The position numbers and the translations under genes were made by a program. This document shows positions 11,367 to 21,223 of a DNA stretch of 64,000 bases, piece by piece. The notes beneath the pieces were generated by a model. That model did not search any database. It was given only the letters and a program-made list of their open reading frames with translations, and was not told the DNA's origin. Source of the DNA: Larix kaempferi (lineage: Eukaryota > Streptophyta > Pinopsida > Pinales > Pinaceae); contig BSBM01000779.1 in NCBI GenBank assembly GCA_027924585.1, positions 17,838,001 to 17,902,000 of the forward strand, read 5' to 3'. Each line of letters opens with the position of its first letter. Within the stretch, counting starts at the first letter, position 1.

Positions 11367-11624
11367 GATAGGACTGGATCGTCCCTGGACTTCAGTTCAA
11401 AAACTACATGATAGGACTGGATCGTCCCTGGACTTCGGTTCAAAAGCTACATGATAGGACTGGATCGTCCCTGGACTTCGGTTCAAAAGGTACATGTTAG
11501 GACTCGATCGTCCCTGGACTTCGGTTCAAAAGGTACATGATAGGACTGGATCGTCCCTGGACTTTGGTTCAAAAGGTACATGATAGGACTGGATCATCCC
11601 TGGACTTCAGTTCAAAGGGTACAT
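11367..11624 (+). repeat. 43-bp tandem array, 6 copies (copia A 3' region)
   Basis: GATAGGACTGGATCGTCC starts at 11367, 11410, 11453, 11496 (as GTTAGGAC), 11539 and 11582, a constant step of 43 bp. Each unit continues CTGGACTTCGGTTCAAAA. It shares the GGAT-ATCC/GTCC and GGAC cores with the two preceding arrays. Confidence 0.94.
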
Positions 11625-11659
11625 GACTGGATTGCATCATCCTTGGACATAGGTCCTAA

Positions 11660-12050
11660 AGAGAACTGGATTGATCGTGTGATGATGATGTTGATGATCG
11701 TGTGATGATGATGTTGCTGATCGTATGATGACGATGCTGCTGATCGTATGATGACGATACTGATGACGATGCTGATGATCGTGTGATGATAATGCTGCTG
11801 ATCGTATGATGACGATGCTGATGATCATGTGATGACGATGCTGCTGATCACATGATGACGATGTTGATTATGATGCTGATGATCGTGTGATGACGATGCT
11901 ATTGACGATGCTGATGATTGTGTGATGACGATGCTGCTGATCATATGATGACGATGCTGATGATTGTGTGATGACGATGCTGATGATCGTATGATGATGA
12001 TGCTGTTGATCGTGTGATGACGATGCTGATGATTGAGTACTATCAACTTT
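11660..12050 (+). repeat. GATGATCGTGTGATGACGATGCTG minisatellite (copia A)
   Basis: An irregular array of roughly 24-bp units built from GATGATCGTGTGATGACGAT and its shortened forms. It is dominated by GAT trinucleotides and ends near the 3' LTR. Minus-strand frames rich in Ser and His are by-products. Confidence 0.85.
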
Positions 12051-12180
12051 GATGATGTTGATGTTCCAGTAACTAGTCACGTTACTGATGATGATGAATT
12101 GAAGAAAGCTTCCGATGATATATAGATGATGTAATGAATGAATCCTTGCTCCTGCAGATGTTGTTATAATATCCTTCTTG

Positions 12181-12191
12181 TTAAGGGGGAG
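12181..12191 (+). promoter_or_regulatory. Polypurine tract of copia A
   Basis: TTAAGGGGGAG directly before the TGTTGAATAT start of the 3' LTR; this is the plus-strand primer site. Confidence 0.88.
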
Positions 12192-12741
12192 TGTTGAATA
12201 TTGTAACTTCTAAGAATATTATATTTATACATTATTTATTCCGGAGATGTTCCATCCCTCCGAGGTGATTTTATTATGTATCCGGAGATGTTTATTCCTC
12301 TGAGAAGTTGTGGTAACTAGGGTTATTATACCCACCATGTGGGGGTCGGCCCAGTCAGTTATAATAGGGTATTTAACCTAATGGTTAAATACGAGCCTAC
12401 ATGTACTTGTGTAAAATATATGTCAGAGTAGTGTATAAATAGAGGAGGTGTGTTTCTCATTTGATACACACACTTACTTGAGAGAGGCGCACTTGTGGAG
12501 GAGAGGTTTGCTATGGTGGAGGAGGAGATCATGTATTTGGTTTGCATCTTTGTATATTGCTGGTCATCTATATTGAGGAAGCTTTTTTGGGTTTTCTACC
12601 CCATGAGGGTTTCCCAGGATAAATCTGTGTCTCTTGTGTTTATGCTATGCTTGTTGTTTCTTCAGTGATCCTGTATATGCCATTATTGTGAAATGGAATG
12701 TAATGCTGCTATTTTCTGTCTTAGCATATTGAATCTTAACA
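12192..12741 (+). repeat. 3' LTR of copia A (550 bp)
   Basis: Same length and ends as the 5' LTR, with TATA box at 12434-12441. It is followed by the right copy of the target duplication ATAAC (12742-12746). Confidence 0.96.
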
Positions 12742-12746
12742 ATAAC
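12742..12746 (+). repeat. Right target-site duplication of copia A (ATAAC)
   Basis: Matches 5696-5700; the sequence of the B LTR resumes immediately after it. Confidence 0.93.
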
Positions 12747-12932
12747 CCATGGTTACATTAATCCAGGCCGACCATTTACTAGGTGGTCTAATAACCCATC
12801 ACTAAGTTATAACACTTGCGACACTTGTCAATACAAATGACGACACTTCTTTATAGAGGAATAATACATCTCTATAGGAGTACAATAAAATACATAGATG
12901 AAATACATTCCGAAGTTACATATACATCAACA
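12747..12932 (-). repeat. 3' LTR of copia B, inner part
   Basis: Continues the B LTR from CCATGGTTACATTAATCC to ACATATACATCAACA, matching the end of the LTR copy at 19409. Confidence 0.92.
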
Positions 12933-12943
12933 CTCCCTCTTAA
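12933..12943 (-). promoter_or_regulatory. Polypurine tract of copia B
   Basis: Reads TTAAGAGGGAG on the minus strand, directly before the LTR start TGTTGATGTATATG. It is identical to the tract of element C. Confidence 0.88.
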
Positions 12944-13299
12944 CTAGGAAGGTATTTCTCGACACAGATCTGCTAGCACAAGTCTTCTTCTATGGATCAT
13001 CATCACTAGATCATCGTCATGGAATCATCGTCATCGTCATTGCTACTGCTATCTCAATCAATGTCTGATATACTCATCATAGGAAGTTATACAGAGCCAG
13101 TCCTTTTTCATACTGGATGTAGGCCCACCACCTGCAGGTCTTCATCACCACTGGCCATACTGTGGAATCCTCGGGACTTATTATGTGTGTCACAAAACCT
13201 TGCAAGAGCATCTAGGCTGTTACGAGCACACGGCTCTACCTGTCGGATTTCTCAGGGATGTATTATATGTGACTCCCACCACAAGACCTTTAAAGAGTG

Positions 13300-14400
13300 T
13301 CTTGACTTAACATGAACTCTAAAGAGCATTCAAGGCCTTTTACGTGACTAGTGCAACCTATCTAGATCTCTAAGACGAATTACATGTGGTCATGGAAAAA
13401 CCTCAAAAGAGCATCCCAGGACTGATTACGAGCACACATCTCAACCTATCAGATCTCCCAGGGCTAGATTATATGCCATAGGACAAAACCTCGAAATATC
13501 ATCTGCCAGATATCCCAGGACTAGATTACATGTCATAGGCAAGACCTCGAAAGACTATCTGCAAATCTCCCAGGGCTGGATTATATGTCCTCCCAAAGCA
13601 AAACCTCGAAAGAGCGTTTGCTAGATATCCCAGGGCCACATTATATGCCATAGGTAAAACCTCGAAAGACCATCTGCAAACCTCCCAGGGATGGATTATA
13701 TGCTTATCTGCACAACCTGTCCATGGCCACGGAGTATCATCCTGATACTCATGATCATACTAATCATGTCATCTCAATGAGCAAGCCATCAAGTATGTAC
13801 ACCACAGGGTTGATTACACTGCCTCTGCAAAATCTGCAAGATCTCCCAAGACTGATTACACTGCCTCTGCAAAACCTGCAAGAGCATCTCAGGACTAATC
13901 ATATGCCTCTGCAAATCCTGTGCACCATACTGTCACATCATCGTCTTTATATCATCGTCATCATCCATGGAGCACAACCCAGATGCAAAAACACATAGCA
14001 CTTACACTCACCAGCATGGGAGGACTAACCTACTACCATCTGTGAAAGGCTCACAACACTTACATCAATGACCATGGGAGGACGAACCTACCACAATGTC
14101 GGAACGGCTCATCAATTACATCAATGACCATGGGAGGATGAACCTACCACCATGTCGAAAAATCTCAGCAATTACATAAACGACCATGGGAGGACGAACC
14201 TACCACCGTGTTGGAAAATCCTACTCAGCCACTACAACTCAACATGGAAGGGAGAACCTACCACCATGTGAGAATGGCCCAGCCCTTACATCTACACCAT
14301 AGGAGGATGAACCTACCACTATGTGAGAATGGCCCAACCCTTACATCTACATCATAGGAGGATGAACCTACCCATATGTGAGAATGGCTCGTGTGCATCT
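13300..14400 (-). repeat. Tandem-repeat region of copia B between RNase H and PPT
   Basis: Two degenerate families. At about 13320-13930 units of 55-64 bp carry CCCAGG-CTAGATTATATG and AAAACCTCGAAAGA. At 13990-14400 units of about 55-60 bp carry CATGGGAGGACGAACCTACC, about seven copies. The first family is the reverse-complement counterpart of the 56-61-bp units at 33051-33440 in element C. Confidence 0.85.
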
Positions 14401-14415
14401 GTGTCTATGGACTCA

Positions 14416-16014
14416 TCACTTCCTCTTGGAAGGTATCTCAATTTGAAGTACACCAAGTATCCCTCTAAAGTATTCAAACTTCACTATGGCAAGCGGCTTG
14501 GTCAACACATCGGCTATCTGCTCGTCTGTCGCAACATATAGGAGCTTCATTACTCCTCTCTGCACCATATCCCTGATATAGTGATACTTGATCTCAATGT
14601 GCTTTGACTTGTCATGGAACACTGGGTTGTCCGACAAGTTCACACAACTCTAGTTGTCGCAATATATACAAGTAGCACTCAGCTAGAGATCAAACAAATC
14701 ATACAGTAGCTTCCTAAGCCATACTACCTCACAACTGGTCGAACAAGCTGTGATATACTCTGCTTCGGCTGTACTCAGTGCCACACAGGACTGCTTCCTG
14801 CTAAACCAAGAGATCATACCGGATCCCATACTGATGCAGCACCTCGAAGTGCTCTTTCGATCAATGGCACTGCCTGCCCAATCCGAATCAACATAACCCT
14901 CCAGGTTAAACCTTTGATTCATCTCATACTTGAGCCCATAGTCAATTGTACTCTTCAGGTACCTTAGACTATGCTTTTCGGCTACCAGGTTAACATGTCT
15001 CGGATCTGTCAAGTACTGGCTCAAGGTGTTCACCGCAAAGCATAAATCTGGCCTCGTATTCGTCAGGTACATCAAGGACCCAATCATCTGATGATACATC
15101 ATAGCATCAACCAGATCAGATGAAGCATCACACAGAAGCTTAAGGTTTGATGCCATAGGTGTGGCCTTGGCCTTGTAGTCCATCATCCTGAACCTCTTCA
15201 GGATCTCTACTACAAACTTCCCTTGTCCAAGGAAGATTCCATCTGCACTCTGCCACACCTCCATACCAAGAAAGCAGTGCATCATACCCAAGTCCTTCAT
15301 CTCAAACTCGGCAGCAAGCTTCCTCTTCGTGTCAGCAATCAATCTATCCTCACCTGTTACAAAAAGGTCATCCACATACAATAGTAGTATCACTGGATTT
15401 CCTTCCTCAACCTTGTAGTAAAGGTTGGAGTCCGCTTTACTCTTGGTAAATCCCAAACTGGATAGGAAGCCATCTATCCTACCATACTAGGTCATGGGTG
15501 CTTGTTTCAAGCCATACAGGGATTTCTTCAGTTTGCACACATGTGTCTCTCGGTCATGTGTCTCAAACCCGAGTGGCTGCTCCACATGCACCTCCTCTTC
15601 AACTACACCATTCACGAAAGCAGTTTTGACATCCATCTGGTGTACCTTCCATTTCATCATTGCAACCAGAGCAAGTACTAATCTAATGGAAGTGTATCTG
15701 GCCACAGGATCAAAAGTCTCTTCACAATCAATCCCTTCTTTCTGGGAGAAGCCACGAGCTACAAACCTTGCTTTATATTTCTCTATGTTCCCTTCTGTAG
15801 CATGCTTGATCTTATAGATCCACTTGGAAGTCATAACAGACTTCCCTTTAGGTCTTCGGACGACATCCCAAACATCATTCTTCATGGTCGACGGATCATG
15901 GCATTCTTCTCGGATACTGGGAACTTCAATATATTCAATATCTTCAATAGATAACTTTGTTGTTGGAACAAATGTTGTAGTCCTTCTTTTGTAGGTGATG
16001 GTATATGATCTTTC
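14416..16014 (-). pseudogene. Reverse transcriptase-RNase H of copia B, with in-frame stops
   Basis: Read on the minus strand from the end of the intron-like segment. The N-terminal part gives YKRRTTTFVPTTK and then RT with TSKWIYKIKH, ARGFSQKEGID and MDVKTAFVNG. A TAG replaces a Trp codon before YGRIDGFLSSLGF (near 15485). The palm motif LLYVDDLFVTG is intact. RNase H has VDSDWAGS, STAEAEY and CDN, but stops interrupt it at about 14680 and just after CDN, before SCVNLSDNPVFHD. The last part (KHIEIKYHYIRDMV, ADVLTKPLA) ends at 14416. Catalytic residues survive here better than in A or C, but the frame is broken at least three times. Confidence 0.93.
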
Positions 16015-16429
16015 CTACAAGACAAGTTAAATTGCATGATTAGAAACCTCTCATAATTTTCAGAACAAATTCTTACACATGAAGAAATATGTCATACAGT
16101 CATGCAATTATTTTATCCAATTCTTCAATACAACATTTATCCATATCCCGTAACTTTCTAGATGCCTTCCAATCTCTACCAGAACATTGTTAAGAGTTTG
16201 CACTACTCCCAACATGTCAGCAAATAGGTTTCATTCTAGATAAGTAGCAATGGAATGTTGTACAGTGCCATAGGCCACTTACCCATCATATGCATATTAG
16301 TAGTATACTGTTCATTAATGCAATTATTCTAATATGCATAATACACAACCTATGTCTAGGAACATACATAATTGAATAACATTATTTAAACTAACAGAAT
16401 ATACAAGAAGTGATAATTCAAATACTTAT
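16015..16429 (-). other. Intron-like segment at the integrase/RT boundary (copia B)
   Basis: On the minus strand it begins AAAG/ATAAGTATTT and ends ACTTGTCTTGTAG/GAAAGATC, with TTTCTAATCATGC about 30 bases before the AG. If removed from ATAAGT to TAG, the frame PPNKQTK joins ERSYTITYKRRTTTF without a shift. Retained, it carries stops in all frames. Confidence 0.65.
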
Positions 16430-18312
16430 CTTTGTTTGTTTGTTGGGTGGACTCCCTCGGAATCTTTGCTTCCTCGCAGGAGCTATTGGAGTTCTATTCT
16501 GAAGTAGCTTATTCTACTCATTTTTGTTGTAAAATGTGAGTGGTAAACTCCCTCTTAATCCCTGAATCATTGCATAGCTTCTTGAAGTCACCTGAAGTGA
16601 ATTCTCCGCCATTGTCGGATCTGAAGATCTTGATCTTTATTTTACTTTGGTTTTCTATCAAGGCTTTGAATTCCTTGAACTTGTCAAATACTTCATCTTT
16701 GTTCTTCAAGAAGTAAACCCAAGTATTCCTAGAGAAATCATCAATGAAAGAACCATAATATACATACCCACTCCGAGAACTGGATAACATCGGACTGCAT
16801 ACATCGGAGTGGATAATTCCTTTTTCCTTACTTGCTTGTAAATTCCTTCTTTGTGTTCTTTCCTTTTTTGCAAACATCTTCATACTTTGACTGAATTTCA
16901 GGAATACCTTCCACTGCTTTGCTTGCAATTAGTAATTCCCTATAGTGCATATGTTCAAGCCTTCTATGCCAAAGTTCACTTGGCTCTACTGAATCATGGA
17001 CCATGGCTTGTTCTGGTTGGCCCTTCAATTTGTATAATCCTCCCTCTTTGTCTCCAATCACTACTGCATCATCTATAGTCTTACCCTTTTTCCACATTAG
17101 GACTTGGCCATCTACAAATGCAACCCTCATGCCTTTTGCATCCAATCCAGATATGGAGACTAGATTCTTCTTGAGACTTGGAACATAAAGTACATCTTTC
17201 ATCTTCATAGACTTTCCAGAGTCTAGTTTATAGGAGGCTTCACCACTCCCTTTTATTGGATACTGGTAGTCATCCCCAAGTTTCACCTTATGGGGTGATT
17301 CATGTTCAGATAGGTTCCTAAAGGATTCCTTGAATCTTGTCATGTGTTTAGAAGCCCCACTATCTATAAGCCAATCATTACTTCCATGAGTAATGGTTCC
17401 AGTGAGAGCAGAAATCAAAACACATTCTTCATCACTAGAAGAATCATCACTATCTTCTCTAGCCCTCTTCCTGGGAGGTTCATCATCCTCTGTAGCATGA
17501 TCATGATGTCTTCCTTTGGTGTCCTTCCTTTTGTGAGAACCATCTTTCTTATTTCTGGGATAGTCTCTGGAATAGTGTCCCTTTTCATCACATGTATAGC
17601 AATGGGCATGGGACATGTTTCTTTTACCCTTCTGATTCTGATGGAGATGTATTTCTTTCTTGCTATGATGGTGAGTCTTTTTCTCACCATGAATTTTGGA
17701 GTGTGCTGTGAGAGCTCGATCTTCATTCCCCATCTTCTCTTCTTGAGCTATAATTCGAGCTTGTTCCTGTGAACATTCTTCCCATAGTCTACTGAAAGTG
17801 ATAAGTTTATTCCTAGCACAAATCCCTTGGATGAAGGAATCCCATGACCTAGGAAGGCCATTAAGAGTGGTCATTACCACTTATTCATTTTCTATGTCTT
17901 CTCCCATAGCTTCAAATTGTTCTTTTATCTGGGAGACCCTTGATAAATAAGACTGCATAGTTTCCGCATTCTAGATCTTGACATTCTTCATTTGATTCCT
18001 CAGGGTCATCTTCCGATTTATGTTCTTCCTTTCAAATAGCTTGGTCAGGGAATCAAACATCTCCTTTGGTGTCTTTAGGGAAGACACATGGGGCATGAGA
18101 TGATATTTGATAGAATCAACAATGATCCTCTTTTCCTTGACCAAGTTCTTCTTGTGAAGAGCCTTGGCCTCTTCTTCTTCTGGGACAGGGACCACTTCAT
18201 TTATATAAATGTCCAACTCATTTTCTTCCAGGATTAACCCAATCCTATACTTCCATGCTCGGAAGTTATCAGCTCCTTCAAGCTTATCCTCAAGCTTGGT
18301 GTGGTGAGACAT
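16430..18312 (-). pseudogene. Gag-protease-integrase of copia B, truncated
   Basis: Gag starts at MSHHTKLED (18312). Stops interrupt it between about 17970 and 17880. The zinc knuckle reads CYTCDEKGHYSRDY, so the last Cys of CX2CX4HX4C is lost. Protease motif DWLIDSGASKHMT is intact (near 17370). The pre-integrase His/Cys module starts LWHRRLEHMH and a short deletion merges its two Cys. The integrase core has HSDVCSPM and RSDNGGEF, so both Asp are present, but the region that should carry the catalytic Glu is deleted after TTHILQQ near 16520. The linker KQRFRGSPPNKQTK leads into the intron-like segment. Confidence 0.93.
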
Positions 18313-18825
18313 CTTAAAGAGTACCTCAAATGGAAATAGAAAAGTTTTAGGTCTTACCACTTGTCTTGCTAAAAACTGGATCTCGTCCTGGATTAGGGTT
18401 TGTCAAAGAAACCCTAAAAATTCAAACTTTGAATTTCAAACTTCTAACAGGATAGAAAGATGTGTCTTGATGAGCTGATCAGCCTAGTATATTCAGAATT
18501 TGAGCTCTGCAAAGTTTCACCCTTCAGAAATTCCTTTTAGTCTTCCTGGATTCACCAGGAGGACCCTAAATTAGGGTTTGAGTTTCCCGAAACTTTATCC
18601 AACCAAAAATCTAGATCCAAAGCTCTAAACTTCAATTTTTCCAAGGAGCTTCCAGCTATGTCTTCAGATTTTAGAAATTCCTATTTTCGTGGAAACCCTA
18701 ATTTTTAGGGCCAAAACTGAAAGTGCTCAGAATTGAATTCTAATTGGACGGATAGATTCTCCTTAATGAGTAGAGTCAATCTACCTTACTGCTTTTCCAC
18801 TGCACAATGTCTTGTTCTCAGGGAA
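18313..18825 (-). other. Untranslated leader of copia B
   Basis: Corresponds to 27841-28402 of element C, with shared blocks such as TTAGGGTTTC and CAAACCCTAAT. No frame is open. Confidence 0.75.
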
Positions 18826-18837
18826 GCTCTCATACCA
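18826..18837 (-). promoter_or_regulatory. Primer binding site of copia B, one mismatch
   Basis: Reads TGGTATGAGAGC on the minus strand next to the LTR, against TGGTATCAGAGC in A and C. A single C to G change would weaken initiator tRNA-Met pairing. Confidence 0.88.
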
Positions 18838-19409
18838 TGTTAGATTTTGAGCATTAATTCAGCATACTCTAGGATCTTTACTAAGAGAATAACATGTACA
18901 ACATATAAATCATATGAAGCATGTATCAAGCATATCAAGCAATCACATAAGACAATGGACACATAGAGTTTCACTGGGGAAAACCATAAAGGTGAAAAAC
19001 CCCACAACTTCCTCAGAGATAGAAAGAGCAATGATACAACCAAAATACAAGAGATAGTCTTCTCCTAGCATCTGATCATCCTCCTCACATGCGCGCCACT
19101 TTCCGAGTGATAGAAGAGTGAGTAATGATATGATCAAATAGAGATCTCTTGATCTCTATTTATACTTGTACTGTCCTACCCAATAAACCAGTGGGGCCGA
19201 CTTGTCTAACTTAGCCTAATAACCCATGGTTACATTAATCTGGGCCGACCCCTTACTAGGTGGTCTAATAACCCATCAGCAAGTTACAACACTTGCGACA
19301 CTTGTCAATACAAATGACGACACTTCCGTATAAAGGAATAATACATCTCTATAGGAGTACAATAAAATACATAGATGAAATAATTTCCGAAGTTACATAT
19401 ACATCAACA
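18838..19409 (-). repeat. 5' LTR of copia B (572 bp)
   Basis: On the plus strand it runs from TGTTAGATTTTGAGC to ATATACATCAACA. It aligns with the split copy at 5321-5700/12747-12932 and with the C LTRs. The TATA box (plus strand 19157-19164) overlaps an inverted repeat at 19136-19161. Confidence 0.93.
19136..19164 (-). promoter_or_regulatory. TATA box within an 11-bp inverted repeat (copia B LTR)
   Basis: TATAAATA on the minus strand runs directly into AAATAGAGATC...GATCTCTATTT, so the presumed transcript start region folds into a hairpin. The same arrangement is in both LTRs of element C. Confidence 0.65.
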
Positions 19410-21046
19410 TGTTGCAGGTGTCAAATTTTTAGATGCTTGACGTATCAACCCACACGTTGCCCCCAATACAATTTCCAAAATCCCTTAGTGTTTCCTACTT
19501 GTTTCAAATTGTTCTATTTTATTCTATTAAACCCTACATGATATCAATTCCTGACTCAATTTTCAATCATTTTGGACCACTGTTCAAAATTCATTTGTTA
19601 TGGACGGAAGGGTGTGAAACTCTCAAATAGAAATCGAAAGGGCGTTTTGAGAAGGGGGATGATTTAGATCTTTTCAACTTACTTTATTTGTAGAAAATCT
19701 AAAATCTAAGCAGCTTGTGGTCCGAAGTTACCCATTCCCCTGTGCAATGTAGTTCATCTTTAAACCATTGGGATGCCTCCTCTATCTAAATTATTTTCAC
19801 ACAAATTTGCAAATCAATATGGGATGATTCTTCTGTTTATGCTTAAACCCTAATTTATTTTCAGATCTTTGCAGATATGAGATGTCGTTGGTGAAGAGCG
19901 TTGTCGAAGATGTGGGCTCGCCTGGCTCGCCTTTGAGTTGATCTCATGAGAACTCTCAGACCTAAATAATGAGATTGTTGGAACTTGAAAAGGATTCTTG
20001 AGTAAGGCTTTTTATTTTCTTCTATGAGAGTTATAGCATGAACTAGTAAATAATTTTCGTGGTCCTCCTGACTGTCCCATAGTTGTAAATGACCCTAGAT
20101 ACCTTGCTATTGCTTCAATTTTAATTGCTTGCTCTAGCACTAGAATTAACTGAGTTCGAGGTAGAGGGTAGAGGTTCAATGTATGTCTGCTATGAGCTCT
20201 AGTAGCCTCTTCAACAAGCTATGGTACCAACTCCACTCAGGAAACTAGGTAAACAAGTGGAACAAAAACATGTTGCTCGCTCTAACTTCCTTCCTTTTCA
20301 CCCAATTACCTATGGAGTGTTGTTGACCCTTACTAACCTATTGCTTAATTGCCTAAGCTAGGAAAAATCAAGCAGGCATTCTATGACAGACCCCCTACCT
20401 TTTTAATGCCATGAGGCATGTTGAAGGTACTTATATTCCTGGTACCATGGGCGAGTGGGAGGTCATCGGCGATGATTGGGATTGCGCATGCCACTTCAAG
20501 GAAAAGTATGGTAGATATCGTCTACCTCTTTTCTCGTCAATGTACATTTGATTTACTCATATTTTATGAAAGTGTTTACTTCATGTTTGACTGCAAAAAT
20601 AAAGTAGGATATGCCACTACTTTATATACTGACTCTACATAATATACTTAAACAACAATGACTAGTTGGCATAGAGTGATTTAAACACTTGGTGTTTACT
20701 CTTGGAGCATGCATCCAAAGAAACCATGAATACCTTGGAACGAGGCACATATTATCCATGTTATGCATAACCTCCCTTCCACGTGCTATGCATACAATTA
20801 TAGGATTGAAACTTGTCTGGGTGGAAATAACCTGGTGTGGCAGATTATTATTGTTTAACGAGCATATTGTTGATAGTATCAACGTGTCTTTAAACAATAT
20901 ATCATGCTTTTCATTAAAAAATTTATGATTTAAACTTTGCCGGTGTATCTGTACCGGAGATATCCCGCCATTGATTTGTTAAGTGGGTAAGAAAAGTTTA
21001 GATTTTCAAGCGTGTTAATGTAATATCAATTTGGCTTTTTGCAGAA
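19410..21046. other. Unassigned; one exon-like relic at about 19882-19996 (+)
   Basis: After TTTTCAGATCTTTGCAG (ending 19873) a plus-strand stretch reads MSLVKSVVEDVGSPGSPLS, then a stop, SHENSQT, another stop, and a donor-like TTGAGTAAGG. The biased peptide suggests a decayed exon, but I cannot name it. At 20447-20554 a plus-strand frame begins MGEWEVIGDDWDCACHFKEK and stops; also unassigned. Nothing else is supportable. Confidence 0.35.
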
Positions 21047-21223
21047 GCGCAAATGTTGTAAATTTCAAGAAGATTAGTTTAGATGCATAGTTTTGGTATT
21101 CATACATCAATACAATAACCGATGAGCACAGATGTTGTAAATTTCCAGAATATTAGTCTAGATGCATAGTTTTAAGATAAGGTTATTTTTTCCTATATGC
21201 ATACATCAATACAATAACTGAAC
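21047..21223. repeat. Tandem duplication, about 79-bp step
   Basis: ATGTTGTAAATTTC with GATGCATAGTTTT and CATACATCAATACAATAAC occurs at 21047-21125 and again at 21126-21223, the second copy enlarged by about 18 bp. Confidence 0.8.

Larger units (their letters stand above)
5701..12741 (+). mobile_element. Copia element A, complete at both ends, internally decayed
   Basis: A 7041-bp plus-strand Ty1/copia element with two 550-bp LTRs (TG...CA), the copia primer site TGGTATCAGAGC directly after the 5' LTR, a purine tract before the 3' LTR and an ATAAC target duplication. It sits inside the 3' LTR of element B, so it is the younger of the two, matching an LTR divergence of about 3% (17 differences counted). 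Gag, protease and integrase are gone. What remains is a non-coding leader, the intron-like segment shared with B and C, a broken RT-RNase H frame and about 2 kb of tandem arrays. It could only move with proteins supplied by another copy. Confidence 0.96.
5321..19409 (-). mobile_element. Copia element B, minus strand, carrying nested element A
   Basis: A Ty1/copia retrotransposon whose own length is about 7.04 kb once the nested element A is discounted. Order on the minus strand: 5' LTR (18838-19409), PBS, leader, Gag, protease, integrase, intron-like segment, reverse transcriptase, RNase H, tandem-repeat region, PPT, 3' LTR (5321-5700 plus 12747-12932). Copia order (integrase before RT) is directly visible. 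The flanks TATTG and TGTTG fit a 5-bp target duplication with one mismatch. The LTRs differ at roughly 7% of sites by eye, so this is an old copy. Stops and frameshifts in gag, integrase, RT and RNase H make it non-functional. It belongs to the same family as element C. Confidence 0.93.

Noticed and set aside
10448-11624. Regular direct repeats resembling a CRISPR array
   Set aside because: The units are contiguous tandem copies without unique spacers, inside a plant retrotransposon.
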